A stretch of 64,000 bases of DNA. Source: DATHRK01 sp035465395 (GTDB taxonomy: Bacteria; Gemmatimonadota; Gemmatimonadetes; Longimicrobiales; RSA9). The position numbers were made by a program, and so were the translations under genes. The first letter of the stretch is position 1, and the number at the start of each line of letters is the position of its first letter. The stretch is from the NCBI GenBank assembly GCA_035465395.1, contig DATHRK010000101.1, positions 1 through 64,000 on the forward strand, in the 5' to 3' direction. The notes under the pieces are model-generated. The model was not told the DNA's origin, made no database searches, and worked only from the letters and a program-made list of their open reading frames with translations. Of this stretch, positions 27,148 to 35,743 are shown in pieces.

Positions 27148-28259
27148 CCCCTCCCGCCCCGCCGCGCGCCCGATCGGGTTGGCTCAACTGGCGGGCGATC
27201 CTGGGAATCGCGCTCAGCGTCGCGCTGCTCTGGTGGGTACTGCGCGACGTGGACATGCGCGAGGTGGTGCGGGAGATCTCGCGCGCGAACCCCCTGTGGC
27301 TCACCGCCGCGGTCACCGTGGCGGTGTTCACGATGGTCATCCGAGCGTTCCGCTGGAAGCCCATCCTGCGGCCGATCGTCGACGCCAGCTTCCACGCCCG
27401 CTTCTCTTCCATCATGATCGCGTTCATGGTGAACAACGTCGTGCCCGCGCGGGCCGGCGAGTTCGCCCGCGCGTACGCGCTGTCGCGGCAGGCACCCGTC
27501 GGGGCGGCGGGCGCGTTCGGATCCCTGGTGGTCGCCCGCATCTTCGACGGCCTGACCGTCGTGGCGATGCTGGCGCTGTCGATCGCTTGGCCCGGATTTC
27601 CCGAGCTGGGGGGGCTCGACGCGACAATCGAGCGGCTGGCGTTCCTCGGGGTGGTCCTGCCGCTGGCCGCCGTGGCCGTGCTGGTCGTCATGGTCTACCG
27701 GCCGGAGCCGTCGGTCGCGTTCGCCGAGCGCCTCGCCAACCGGATGCTGCCGCGCGCCTTCCGACGCCCGCTCGTGGACGCGCTCGAGGCCTTCCTCTCC
27801 GGCGTGAAGGTCCTCCGCGACCCGGCGCTGCTCGCCCGGATCACCGTCTGGTCGATCGTGCTCTGGCTGACCAACGCGTTCGGCTTCTGGCTCGCCTTCC
27901 GGGCGTTCGGGATCGACGTGCCCTTCGTCGGCGCGATGTTCCTGCAGTCGATCATCTCGCTGGTGGTCGCCGTCCCCTCCGCGCCGGGCTTCTTCGGCCT
28001 CTACCAGTGGGCGGCCACGGTGGGCCTGGAAAACGTCTGGGGGGTCGAGGCGACGCCGGCGGCCGCGTTTGCGATCGGCTTCCACATTGCGGCCTGGTTG
28101 CCGGTCACCGTCATCGGGCTCTGGTACGCGTGGCGGCTCGGGCTCTCGTGGGGCGAGGTCGGCGGCAGCGAAGAGATCGTGGAGACCGCGGTGGAAGACG
28201 ATGTCGCTCGGCGCGGCGGCACCGTGGCCGATCTGGGGCGAGCCACGAGGCGCGAGTAG
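27144..28259 (+). CDS. UPF0104 / lysylphosphatidylglycerol-synthase transmembrane family protein
   Basis: 371 residues with about eight hydrophobic helices. The core matches the LPG-synthetase TM region family (flippase-like): W-R-A-I-L-G-I-A-L-S near the start, R-A-F-R-W-K near helix 2, N-N-V-V-P-A-R-A-G-E-F-x-R-A-Y-A-L-S and the later P-x-A-P-G-F-F-G-L-Y-Q-W. Such proteins flip lysyl-phosphatidylglycerol or polyprenyl-linked and other lipids; no synthetase domain is present, so a lipid transporter-like role is the inference. GTG overlaps the HPt-like gene. It closes the housekeeping block, with a hairpin just beyond. Confidence 0.82.
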   Translation: MTPPAPPRARSGWLNWRAILGIALSVALLWWVLRDVDMREVVREISRANPLWLTAAVTVAVFTMVIRAFRWKPILRPIVDASFHARFSSIMIAFMVNNVVPARAGEFARAYALSRQAPVGAAGAFGSLVVARIFDGLTVVAMLALSIAWPGFPELGGLDATIERLAFLGVVLPLAAVAVLVVMVYRPEPSVAFAERLANRMLPRAFRRPLVDALEAFLSGVKVLRDPALLARITVWSIVLWLTNAFGFWLAFRAFGIDVPFVGAMFLQSIISLVVAVPSAPGFFGLYQWAATVGLENVWGVEATPAAAFAIGFHIAAWLPVTVIGLWYAWRLGLSWGEVGGSEEIVETAVEDDVARRGGTVADLGRATRRE

Positions 28260-28264
28260 CGCCG

Positions 28265-28289
28265 CGTTCGGAGCGTCGAGCTCCGAACG
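28265..28289 (+). terminator. Intrinsic terminator of the rarA-to-UPF0104 operon
   Basis: Perfect 9-base-pair stem CGTTCGGAG / CTCCGAACG around a 7-base loop, 6 bases after the stop codon of the membrane protein gene, with a short TTT run 9 bases past the stem. Confidence 0.6.
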
Positions 28290-28383
28290 ACCGATCGTTT
28301 CTACCTGCCGTTTCGTGCGAACGGGGCGCCGGGACCGTTGATGGCGGGCCTTTCGAGCGGCTAGCTTTCTCCGCCGGTACGGA

Positions 28384-28454
28384 TCCGGGGTCGTCTAATG
28401 GCAGGACGCGAGACTTTGGATCTCGCTGTGGAGGTTCGATTCCTCCCCCCGGAA
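28384..28454 (+). tRNA. tRNA-Gln (anticodon TTG)
   Basis: Complete 71-base cloverleaf. The acceptor stem TCCGGGG (28384-28390) pairs fully with CCCCGGA (28447-28453), discriminator A28454. The anticodon stem CGAGA/TCTCG (28409-28413, 28421-28425) encloses the loop C-T-TTG-G-A with the anticodon at 28416-28418, reading CAA glutamine codons. The T stem GGAGG/CCTCC (28430-28434, 28442-28446) holds TTCGATT. The variable loop is 4 bases. The terminal CCA is not encoded (ttc follows), consistent with the cca gene at 18852. A weak promoter, TTGATG (28338-28343) and TAGCTT (28362-28367), lies just upstream. Confidence 0.95.
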
Positions 28455-28593
28455 TTCCTCCCTCGACTCCGGGCGCCGCGAAGTGGACCCGGCCCGGGGG
28501 CGACGCTGCCCCTCGCGCACGCGCGTGACGCGGCGTCCCGCCCGATCGTCGCTTCCCAGGCGGAAGGGTTCCGCCGGCGGCGCGCGGCTACCA

Positions 28594-28612
28594 TGGCCCC
28601 GAGATTGCCGCT
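28594..28612 (+). promoter_or_regulatory. Sigma-54-like -24/-12 element upstream of the RCC1 operon
   Basis: TGGCCCCGAGATTGCCGCT. The invariant GG (28595-28596) and GC (28607-28608) are separated by exactly 10 bases, the spacing required for sigma-54, and TTGC at -12 is perfect. A copy with 17 of 19 bases identical is at 62950-62968, upstream of the BIG2 lipoprotein. The RCC1 ATG is 85 bases downstream of the element. Confidence 0.45.
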
Positions 28613-28624
28613 ACCATAAATGGC

Positions 28625-28642
28625 GGAGGCGAGTTTGCCTCC
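28625..28642 (+). other. Hairpin in the RCC1 leader
   Basis: GGAGGC / GCCTCC, six pairs around a 6-base loop, followed by TTT (28643-28645). It lies almost at the predicted 5' end of a transcript from the -24/-12 element. It could be a small terminator for tRNA-Gln read-through or a 5' stabilising or regulatory hairpin; sequence alone does not decide. Confidence 0.35.
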
Positions 28643-28696
28643 TTTCGTGCGTTCGCCGGGTGCGGACGCGCCCGTGAGACTCCACCCGACGCCGCG

Positions 28697-30604
28697 ATGT
28701 CGACGGAATCCCCCCCGCCCGAGGGCGGGGGCTCCCCAACCGACGCATCACGAGGCGGCGGCGCGTCCGACATCGGCCGCGGCGCCCCGTCGGGTCCGTT
28801 CGCCCTGCCCGACGAGTCCGAGCTCCGGCCGCGCCCGACGCCGGTCCCGTTCGGCGACCTGCCGCGCGTCCTGCTGCCCGTCACCGACGACGACGATGCC
28901 CCGGCCGCGCCCCCCGGCGAGCCCCTGGCGCCGTGGGCGATCCGGCGGCGACCCCGGGTGCCGGGGGGCTTGGCGGCGCTGGTGCTCGTGCTCGCGATCG
29001 CCGGAGCCGTGCTCGTTTTCGGTCGCGGCGCCGACGAATCCCTGGCCGGATCCCTGGCGGGGGGCGCCCCCATCCCGGCGGACCCGGCCGGCGTCCCCGT
29101 GGAGACCGCCCCCGGAACGGCGTCCGAGGCCTCCGGCGACCCGGAGACCGATTTGGAATCCGACCCGAGCAGCCCGGACGGCACCGCCCGCGACGCGGCG
29201 CGCATCCCCGAGCGCGCGCGAGCGCTGGGTGGCTCCCAGAGGGCCGCCGTCGGGGCACCGCTGGGCGATTCGGTGGGCGTGCGCGTCGTGGACGGCGCGG
29301 GACGCCCGGTGGCCGGCGTCGTCGTGACCTTCCGACCCCAGGAGGGCTCCGGGTCGGTGGCGCCCGCGCGGCGGCGGACCGATGCCACCGGGCTGGCCAG
29401 GACCGCATGGACGCTGGGCACGCGCGAAGGGGAGCAGACCCTCGTGGCGGAGATCGACGGCGACATCGACCCGCTGACGATCCGGGCTTTCGCCGACACC
29501 CGGCCCGAGGAGCCCGCCGTCGCCTCGAACGATGGGGGCGGGGCGGGCGCCGGCGCGTCGCCGGGGTCCGGCCCGATCCTGACGGTCCTGCCGGGCACCA
29601 GTCCGGGGGGCACGTTCACCTGCGCCATCGACGACTCCGGCGAGCTGGATTGCTGGGGCGACGACTCCAGCGGCCAGCTCGGCAAGCAGCTCGACCGCGA
29701 CCTGCGCTTCGCCACCGTCTCGGCAGGCGTCCGGCACGCCTGCGCCCTCACGCCCGACGGCACCGCGTACTGCTGGGGCTCCAACGGGAACGGGCAGCTC
29801 GGCGTGACGCGGACCGGCGAGGCGCTGGACGGGCGCGCCGTGGACGCCCCGGTCGCGCTGCGCACCATCGCGACCGGCCTCGCCCACAACTGCGCGCTGG
29901 GTATCGATTCGCGGGCGTTCTGTTGGGGCGGCAACGACAACGGCCAGCTCGGCACCGCCGATCCCAACGCGCGCTCCGCCGCCACCCCCGTCGACACCCG
30001 GCTGCGCTTCGGGCTTCTCGTCGCGGGTTGGATGCACACCTGCGCGCTGGGGCTGGACGGCAAGGCGTACTGCTGGGGTCGCAACAAGTACGGCCAGGTC
30101 GGAGACGGCTCGACCACCACGCGCGGCCGCCCGCGCGCCGTGGCCGGCGATCTCCGCTTCACCGATCTGGCGGCCGGCAGCGACCACTCCTGCGGGCTGG
30201 CCGCGGACGGCGCCGCGTACTGCTGGGGCCGCAACAACGAAGGGCAACTGGGGACCGGCGACACCGACGACCGCCTGGCGCCCACGGCGGTCGCCGGCTC
30301 GCCCAACTTCCGCTTCGTGACCTCCGGCGGCGTCCACGTCTGCGGCATCGCCGGCGACGGCGCGGCTTTCTGCTGGGGGAGCAACAGCTACGGCCAACTC
30401 GGCGACGGCACGACGACCGACCGGCTGGCCCCCACCCCCGTCGCGGGCGATCTCCGCTTCCGCCGCCTGCGAGCCGCGGGTGCCCACACGTGCGGGCTCG
30501 CGACCGACGGACAGGAGTACTGCTGGGGCTACAACCGGCACGGGCAGCTGGGCGATCGGAGCCGGAACGACCGATCGACCCCGACCCGGGTCCGCGTCCG
30601 ATGA
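28697..30604 (+). CDS. Membrane-anchored RCC1-repeat protein with an Ig-like domain
   Basis: 635 residues. Order: Pro/Gly/Asp-rich N-terminus (1-85), one transmembrane helix (about 89-109), a low-complexity Ser/Asp linker, a BIG1/Ig-like beta domain (about 178-270: V-G-V-R-V-V-D-G-A-G-R-P-V-A-G-V-V-V-T-F), then seven RCC1-type repeats from about residue 305 to the end. Each repeat has C-A/G-L...C-W-G-x-N-x-x-G-Q-L/V-G with two cysteines about 12 residues apart, as in bacterial extracytoplasmic RCC1 (regulator of chromosome condensation 1-like) proteins, where a seven-bladed propeller is usual. The topology puts the propeller outside the cytoplasmic membrane. It heads an operon with the TPR and FnIII genes (ATGA, TGATG overlaps). 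Substrate unknown; adhesion or binding is inferred. Confidence 0.82.
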   Translation: MSTESPPPEGGGSPTDASRGGGASDIGRGAPSGPFALPDESELRPRPTPVPFGDLPRVLLPVTDDDDAPAAPPGEPLAPWAIRRRPRVPGGLAALVLVLAIAGAVLVFGRGADESLAGSLAGGAPIPADPAGVPVETAPGTASEASGDPETDLESDPSSPDGTARDAARIPERARALGGSQRAAVGAPLGDSVGVRVVDGAGRPVAGVVVTFRPQEGSGSVAPARRRTDATGLARTAWTLGTREGEQTLVAEIDGDIDPLTIRAFADTRPEEPAVASNDGGGAGAGASPGSGPILTVLPGTSPGGTFTCAIDDSGELDCWGDDSSGQLGKQLDRDLRFATVSAGVRHACALTPDGTAYCWGSNGNGQLGVTRTGEALDGRAVDAPVALRTIATGLAHNCALGIDSRAFCWGGNDNGQLGTADPNARSAATPVDTRLRFGLLVAGWMHTCALGLDGKAYCWGRNKYGQVGDGSTTTRGRPRAVAGDLRFTDLAAGSDHSCGLAADGAAYCWGRNNEGQLGTGDTDDRLAPTAVAGSPNFRFVTSGGVHVCGIAGDGAAFCWGSNSYGQLGDGTTTDRLAPTPVAGDLRFRRLRAAGAHTCGLATDGQEYCWGYNRHGQLGDRSRNDRSTPTRVRVR

Positions 30605-31788
30605 GCGGATCTTCGATTCCCCGGCTCCGGCCCCGCGGGGCCGGAGCGTGGCGGCTCTTCGCTCCGCTGACAGCCGCGCTCCTGGTGATCGGAGGAAACG
30701 GCGCTGCAGCGGCGCAATCGCTCGCGGCAGACCTCCGTCGTGCCCGCACCCCGCTGAGCGCGTGCCGGGAGGCGGGCGGCACGGAGGCGCCGCCGCGGGC
30801 CTCAGCCGCCGACCGCTCGGCAGCGGCCGACCTGCTCGCGCGCGCCGACGAGGCCGCCCTGCTGGGGGACGCGGACGAGGCCACGGCGCTCCTGCGCCAG
30901 GCCGCCGACCTCGATCCCGGCTCGGCCGAGGTCGCGTATCGACTGGCGCGCGGTTTCGAGGACGCCCGCGACGCCGAGGCGGCGGTGGCCGAGTACTGCC
31001 GCTTTCTGGCCCTGGAGTCGACCGGCTCGCGCGCCGAGGACGTGATCGAGCGGCTGGGAGAGCTCACCGAGAGCTCGCCGATCGAGGCCGACGCCCGCGC
31101 CCAGGCCGCGTTCGCCGACGGCCTCGCGCGCGCCGAGGCGAACGACCTGGTGGGCGCCGAGGCCGCGTTCACCGCTGTCGTCGCGGTCGCGCCCAGATGG
31201 CCGGATCCGTGGTACAACCGCGCGCTCGTTCGCGCGGAGCAGGGGGACGCGTCCGGCGCGCGCTCCGACCTCGGGTACTACCTCGACCTGCGACCCGGCG
31301 CCAGCGACGCCGGGGTGGTCGAGGCCCGCATCGCCGCGGCCGCTCCGCCGGCCATGGCGCCGCTCCCGGGCCGTCTACCGCAGGCCACGCCGTTCGTGGC
31401 GAACGCCCTCGTACCGGGCCTGGGCCAGTTCCGGACGCGCCGCTGGCTCGTCGGCACCGCGGCCCTCGGCGCCGCGGCCGGGCTGGTGACGCTGGGGGTG
31501 TCGAGCGAGCGCACGGTGGTGCGCTGCATCGTGGTGCCGGAGGCCGGACAGTGCCCCGCGGGGCAGGTCGCCGGTACGGAAATTGAGCGTCCGTACCTGG
31601 CCGCGGGGCTCGGTGCCGCGGCGATCGTGTCGCTGTTGGGAGCGCTGGAGCAGCAGCGCTGGTACGCCGCGGAGGTGGCGCGAACCGAGCGCGTCGGCGC
31701 CGCGAGCGGAGCCCGAGTCGAGGTCGGACCCGCGATGCGGGGTGGGGGGGAGGGGATCGATGTTTCCCTCGTACGGTTGAGGTTCTGA
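30601..31788 (+). CDS. Periplasmic TPR protein with C-terminal membrane segments
   Basis: 395 residues. A signal sequence (hydrophobic about 17-37 ending A-A-A-A-Q) is followed by TPR-like helical repeats (about 68-240; A-x-x-L-L-x-x-A-D-E-A-A-L-L-G-D-A-D-E-A; W-Y-N-R-A-L-V-R-A-E-Q-G-D) and a C-terminal part with N-A-L-V-P-G-L-G-Q-F-R-T-R-R and two hydrophobic helices, the pattern of DUF5683-like membrane proteins with a P-G-x-G-Q motif. Likely a scaffold for an envelope complex together with the two flanking surface proteins. ATG overlaps the RCC1 stop in ATGA. Confidence 0.7.
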   Translation: MSGSSIPRLRPRGAGAWRLFAPLTAALLVIGGNGAAAAQSLAADLRRARTPLSACREAGGTEAPPRASAADRSAAADLLARADEAALLGDADEATALLRQAADLDPGSAEVAYRLARGFEDARDAEAAVAEYCRFLALESTGSRAEDVIERLGELTESSPIEADARAQAAFADGLARAEANDLVGAEAAFTAVVAVAPRWPDPWYNRALVRAEQGDASGARSDLGYYLDLRPGASDAGVVEARIAAAAPPAMAPLPGRLPQATPFVANALVPGLGQFRTRRWLVGTAALGAAAGLVTLGVSSERTVVRCIVVPEAGQCPAGQVAGTEIERPYLAAGLGAAAIVSLLGALEQQRWYAAEVARTERVGAASGARVEVGPAMRGGGEGIDVSLVRLRF

Positions 31789-33320
31789 TGCACCGGACCC
31801 CCGTCCGCCGAACGACGACAACGGCGATCGCGGTTGCGATCGTCTCCCTGACCGCGGCCTCCTGCGACGAGGTCGTGGTGGAGCCCGTGCCGGTCGCCGA
31901 CGTGACGGTCACGCCGGGATCGGTCACCTTGGACGTGGGCGCCACGCGGCGTTTCCAGGCGACGGCCACGGACGTGTCGGGCAACCGGCTGCCGCGGCCG
32001 GTGAGCTGGCGCTCGGGGAATCCGGCGATCGCCACCGTCGATGGCGAGGGCCTGGCGACCGCCATGGGCGCCGGCACCGTGTCCATCATCGCGACCATCG
32101 GTTCGACCTCCGGAAGCGCCAGCGTCCAGGTGTCGCCGACCCCGGTCGTATCGCTCGAGCCGGTGTTCGTCACGCTCACCGCGCGGCGCAACGGCTTGAT
32201 CTCGGAGGGTGTCGACGTCGCCGTATCCAACGCCGGCGGGGGCACGCTCACCGGCATCTCCGTCACGGTCGACTACGACGACAACGGCAGCGGCTGGCTG
32301 GAGGCCTCCGTGGAGCAGTCGACCGCGCCGACCATCCTCACGCTGCGGGGCGACCCCAGCGAGCTGGACGTCGGCACTTACTCCGCTCAGGTGACGGTAT
32401 CGGGCACGCCCCCCGTCAGTCCCGCGGTGCTGACGGTGACGTTCCAGGTGGTATCGTCGCCCCCGGAGCGCCCGGATGAGCTGGACGCCACACCTCTGTC
32501 GGGCACCGAGGCGCGCCTGGACTGGCGGGATCGCTCCGACAACGAAGAGACCTTCCGCATCGAACGCAGGGCGTCGATCTTCGCGCCGTATGCGGAGGTG
32601 GGGGTCGTCGGGGCCGACGTGACGACGTTCACCGACGCGTCGCTCTCGCCGGGCACGAGGTACGCGTTCCGGATCCGGGCCTGCAACGCGGCCGGTTGTT
32701 CCGACTACGAGGGGCCGGTGGAAGTGACGACGCTGTCGGTGCAATCGGCGCCGACCGCGCCCGACGGCCTCGTGGCCAGCGCCACGTCCTCCTCCGAGAT
32801 CGTCCTCGAATGGACCGACAACGCGTCCAACGAGGACGAATTCCGCGTGGAGCGGCGGCTCGACACCGGCGACGCGTTCGAGCTGGTCGGGGGGACGGGC
32901 GCGGACGTCACGACGTTCACCGACGACGGACTCGAGTCGGGGACCACGTACGTGTACAGGGTCCAGGCCTGCAATACCGTCGGCTGCTCGGAATTCAGCG
33001 CGGAGGCCAGTGCGACCACGCCGGCACCCTCTCCGCCCGAGCCGCCCTCCGGCCTGACCGCGGAGGGGATCTCGTCCAGCCAAATCCGGTTGGAGTGGAT
33101 CGACAACGCCGACAACGAAACCCGGTTCGAGGTGCAGCGCCGTCGCGGCCAGGGCGGTGGCGGCTGGGACACCGTCGCCACGGTGGGCACCGACGTCACC
33201 ACCTATGTCGACGGCGGACTACAAAAGGGCACGGGGTACGGGTACAGAGTCCGTGCCTGCAACGACGTGGGATGCTCCTCCTACACCAGCCGGGTGGACG
33301 CGAGTACGTTTGACGAGTAG
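31788..33320 (+). CDS. BIG2 and triple FnIII surface lipoprotein
   Basis: 510 residues. Basic N-terminus, hydrophobic core and A-A-S-Cys26 form a slightly atypical lipobox. A BIG2 (bacterial Ig-like 2) domain covers about 36-118 (V-T-P-G-S-V-T-L-D-V-G-A-T ... S-G-N-P-A-I-A-T-V-D), an unassigned beta domain about 120-220, and then three fibronectin type III repeats (about 223-318, 323-412, 418-505). The FnIII copies share L-x-W-x-D-x-x-x-N-E-x-x-F-R-V-E-R, A-D-V-T-T-F-x-D and Y-x-Y-R-V-x-A-C-N-x-x-G-C-S, with a conserved cysteine pair that should form a disulfide. Probably an outer-surface binding protein. The ATG shares a base with the previous stop. Confidence 0.8.
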   Translation: MHRTPVRRTTTTAIAVAIVSLTAASCDEVVVEPVPVADVTVTPGSVTLDVGATRRFQATATDVSGNRLPRPVSWRSGNPAIATVDGEGLATAMGAGTVSIIATIGSTSGSASVQVSPTPVVSLEPVFVTLTARRNGLISEGVDVAVSNAGGGTLTGISVTVDYDDNGSGWLEASVEQSTAPTILTLRGDPSELDVGTYSAQVTVSGTPPVSPAVLTVTFQVVSSPPERPDELDATPLSGTEARLDWRDRSDNEETFRIERRASIFAPYAEVGVVGADVTTFTDASLSPGTRYAFRIRACNAAGCSDYEGPVEVTTLSVQSAPTAPDGLVASATSSSEIVLEWTDNASNEDEFRVERRLDTGDAFELVGGTGADVTTFTDDGLESGTTYVYRVQACNTVGCSEFSAEASATTPAPSPPEPPSGLTAEGISSSQIRLEWIDNADNETRFEVQRRRGQGGGGWDTVATVGTDVTTYVDGGLQKGTGYGYRVRACNDVGCSSYTSRVDASTFDE

Positions 33321-34965
33321 CGGTCCAGCCGACGCCGCTCACCCGCCGCGCGACGGCGCGCCCACCGGCGCCACGCCCGACGAGTCGAGCTTCGATCTCC
33401 TCGTCGTGGGCGGCGGGGTGAGCGGCGCTTGCATCGCGCTCGAGGCGGCCCGCGCGGGACTCCGCACGGCGCTCGTGGAGCGGGACGACTTCGGAGCCGG
33501 GACGTCGGCGAACAGCCTCAAGATCCTGCACGGCGGCCTGCGCGACCTCAGGCGCCTGGCGCCGAAGGCGGTGCGGTCCGGGGCGCGCGAACAGGCTGCG
33601 TGGGCGCGTTTCGCGCCGCACCTCGTCGAGCCGCTCCCGTTCCTGCTTCCCACCTACCGTGCGCCGGCCCAGAGCCGGCTGGCGCTTCGCGCGGCGCTCG
33701 CCTTCGCGGGCCTGCTGTCACCGGTCGCGGAGCGGGATCGCCCGGGCCCGTGGGCCATCCTCGGCCGGGAGGACGCCCGGGCGCTGGTGCCCGACCTGCC
33801 TGGAGCCATCACCGGCGGCGCGCTCTGGTACGAGGGGCAGATGTACTCCGCGGAGCGCCTCGTGCTCGAGGTCGTCCAGCGGGCCATGGCAGCGGGCGCC
33901 GTCGTCGCCAATCACACCTCGGTCACGGCGCTGCTGCGCTCGCGCGACGGGGAGGTGGCGGGCGCGCGCACGCGGAACGGGCTCAGCGGCGCCGACGGCG
34001 AGGTGCGCGCGCGCCGCACCGTGCTCGCGACCGGCTCGACGAGCCGCCGCCTGGCCGGCCATCTCCTGGGCCGGACGGACGGTGGGTCCGGTTCCCATTC
34101 TCTCGCGCTGAACGTGGTGCTGCCCGACATGGGATACCGCACCGCGTTCGCCGTCCGCAGCCGCCCCCGTGGCGGTGGCACCCGACAGCTCCTCTTCGTG
34201 CCGTGGCGCGGCCGCACACTGCTCGGCACGGGCCACTACGCGTGGCAGGGCGATCCCCGGTCGTTCGAACGGACGGCCGATCCCGGTCCCTTGATCGAGG
34301 AGGCCAACGCCGCGTGGCAGGGCCCGCGTGTCCGCGAGGAGGACGTCGTGCTCGTGCACGCCGGCCTGCTGCCGCTGGAGCCGGCGCCCGACGCATCACC
34401 CGACCGCCTGCTGCGGGATCCGGAGGTCCACGATCACGCCGCCGACGGCGCGCGCGGGCTGATCAGCGCCACGAGCGTGCGCTTCAGCTACGCCCGACTG
34501 CTGGCACGGCGGACCGTAGCGCGCGTCCTGCGTTCGCTTTCCGGCGGAGACCACGGAGGCCGCGGCGGGGACCGCGGGGACCGAACCGAACCCGCCTCGT
34601 CGATGGAGGAGATCCGCGCTGCCGCGCGCGAGGCGGCCCCCGAAGTGGAGGACGACGTGCGCGAGCATCTCGTGCGCTGCTACGGGGCTCGCGTCCTCTC
34701 CGCGATCGAGGGGATGCGCGGGGTACCGGACTGGCGCCGGCGCGTAATCCCGGGCGAACCCGTTATCTTCGGACAGTTCGTGCGCGCTGCCCGCCACGAG
34801 ATGGCGCAGACCACCGCCGACCTCATCTGGCGGCGCACCGAGCTCGGACCCCGCGGCCTCGCGTGCGATGCCGCCGAGGCGATGGCGCGCGAGGCGCTCG
34901 CGCTGGCCGGAGGTCGAGGGGAGGTGGAGGATGGGGCCGGACGGCAGGACGATGGACGGGACTGA
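33310..34965 (+). CDS. glpD: FAD-dependent glycerol-3-phosphate dehydrogenase family protein
   Basis: 551 residues. FAD-binding start F-D-L-L-V-V-G-G-G-V-S-G-A-C, then L-V-E-R-D-D-F-G-A-G-T-S-A-N-S-L-K-I-L-H-G-G-L-R, the DAO core of GlpD, with a C-terminal helical DAO_C domain (E-D-D-V-R-E-H-L-V-R-C-Y-G-A-R). Family enzymes oxidise sn-glycerol-3-phosphate to DHAP and feed the quinone pool. The only in-frame start before the FAD motif is TTG at 33310, overlapping the lipoprotein gene by 11 bases. It lies beside surface and polysaccharide genes rather than glpK (5836), so a role in a different hydroxy-acid or polyol phosphate oxidation is possible. Confidence 0.8.
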   Translation: MTSSGPADAAHPPRDGAPTGATPDESSFDLLVVGGGVSGACIALEAARAGLRTALVERDDFGAGTSANSLKILHGGLRDLRRLAPKAVRSGAREQAAWARFAPHLVEPLPFLLPTYRAPAQSRLALRAALAFAGLLSPVAERDRPGPWAILGREDARALVPDLPGAITGGALWYEGQMYSAERLVLEVVQRAMAAGAVVANHTSVTALLRSRDGEVAGARTRNGLSGADGEVRARRTVLATGSTSRRLAGHLLGRTDGGSGSHSLALNVVLPDMGYRTAFAVRSRPRGGGTRQLLFVPWRGRTLLGTGHYAWQGDPRSFERTADPGPLIEEANAAWQGPRVREEDVVLVHAGLLPLEPAPDASPDRLLRDPEVHDHAADGARGLISATSVRFSYARLLARRTVARVLRSLSGGDHGGRGGDRGDRTEPASSMEEIRAAAREAAPEVEDDVREHLVRCYGARVLSAIEGMRGVPDWRRRVIPGEPVIFGQFVRAARHEMAQTTADLIWRRTELGPRGLACDAAEAMAREALALAGGRGEVEDGAGRQDDGRD

Positions 34966-35743
34966 GGGCGGCGACCGGGCCGGTCGTCTGGCCGCCGAGA
35001 GCGACGCCGCCACGCCCCTGATCGAGCACCTCAAGAGCGACGCCACCTCGCCGCTCGCCAAGTACCAGGCGATGTTCGTCGGCAGCCGCTCGTGGGGGGC
35101 GCTGCTGGCCTACGAGGCCATCGTGGCGCTCCTCGGCCCCGTCCCCGGGGGCATGGGGCTGGTCCTCCGCAAAGCCCTCCTGCCGCGCGTCCTGGGCAGC
35201 GCGGGGCGCAACCTGCTGGTCGCCCGCAACGTCACGCTCCGCTGCCCCGGCCGCATCCACGTCGGCGACAACGTGACCCTCGACGAGGGCGCCGTGCTGG
35301 ACGCGAAGGGGAGCGGCGAAGGGACGTGCGTGCGGTTGGGAAGCGACGTGCTGATCGGTCGCAACAGCATCTTGAGCGGCACCGACGCGGCCATCGAGCT
35401 CGGCGACTTCGTGTCGATGGGCCCGAACTGCTACTTCCGCACGGGCAGCTTCATCCGCGTCGGGTCCAACGTCTCCATCGGGCCTTACACGGCCGCCATC
35501 GCCGGCGAGCACGCCTTCGACGATCCCGCCACGCCGATCCTGAAGCAGGCACGCGTGTCCAAGGGGATCGCGATCGGGGACGGCGCGTGGCTCGGGGCGC
35601 GGGCGACGATCCTGGACGGCGTCACCATCGGCGCCGGCGCCGTCGTGGGGGCCGGCTCCCTGGTCCGCGACGACGTGCCCGCCGGGGCGATCGCCGTGGG
35701 GACGCCCGCGCGGGTGATCCGTCACAGGAGCGAGAACGCTTGA
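34931..35743 (+). CDS. Hexapeptide-repeat acyltransferase (LbetaH)
   Basis: 270 residues. The C-terminal two thirds is a left-handed beta helix with imperfect hexapeptides (I-H-V-G-D-N; V-L-I-G-R-N; I-A-I-G-D-G-A-W-L-G-A-R-A-T-I-L-D-G-V-T-I-G-A-G-A-V-V-G-A-G-S-L-V) ending in P-A-G-A-I-A-V-G-T-P-A-R-V-I, typical of O-acetyltransferases that modify surface sugars with acetyl-CoA. An N-terminal helical part of about 80 residues is unusual for the small WbbJ-type enzymes. ATG 34931 has a gagg eight bases before it; ATG 34952 is an equally possible start. It precedes the exporter genes (TTGA overlap), suggesting it decorates the exported glycan. Confidence 0.8.
   Translation: MGPDGRTMDGTEGGDRAGRLAAESDAATPLIEHLKSDATSPLAKYQAMFVGSRSWGALLAYEAIVALLGPVPGGMGLVLRKALLPRVLGSAGRNLLVARNVTLRCPGRIHVGDNVTLDEGAVLDAKGSGEGTCVRLGSDVLIGRNSILSGTDAAIELGDFVSMGPNCYFRTGSFIRVGSNVSIGPYTAAIAGEHAFDDPATPILKQARVSKGIAIGDGAWLGARATILDGVTIGAGAVVGAGSLVRDDVPAGAIAVGTPARVIRHRSENA

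Noticed and set aside
32460..33310. Tandem DNA repeat in the FnIII region
   Set aside because: The similarity is at protein level between FnIII domains; nucleotide copies have diverged, so it is not a separate repeat element.
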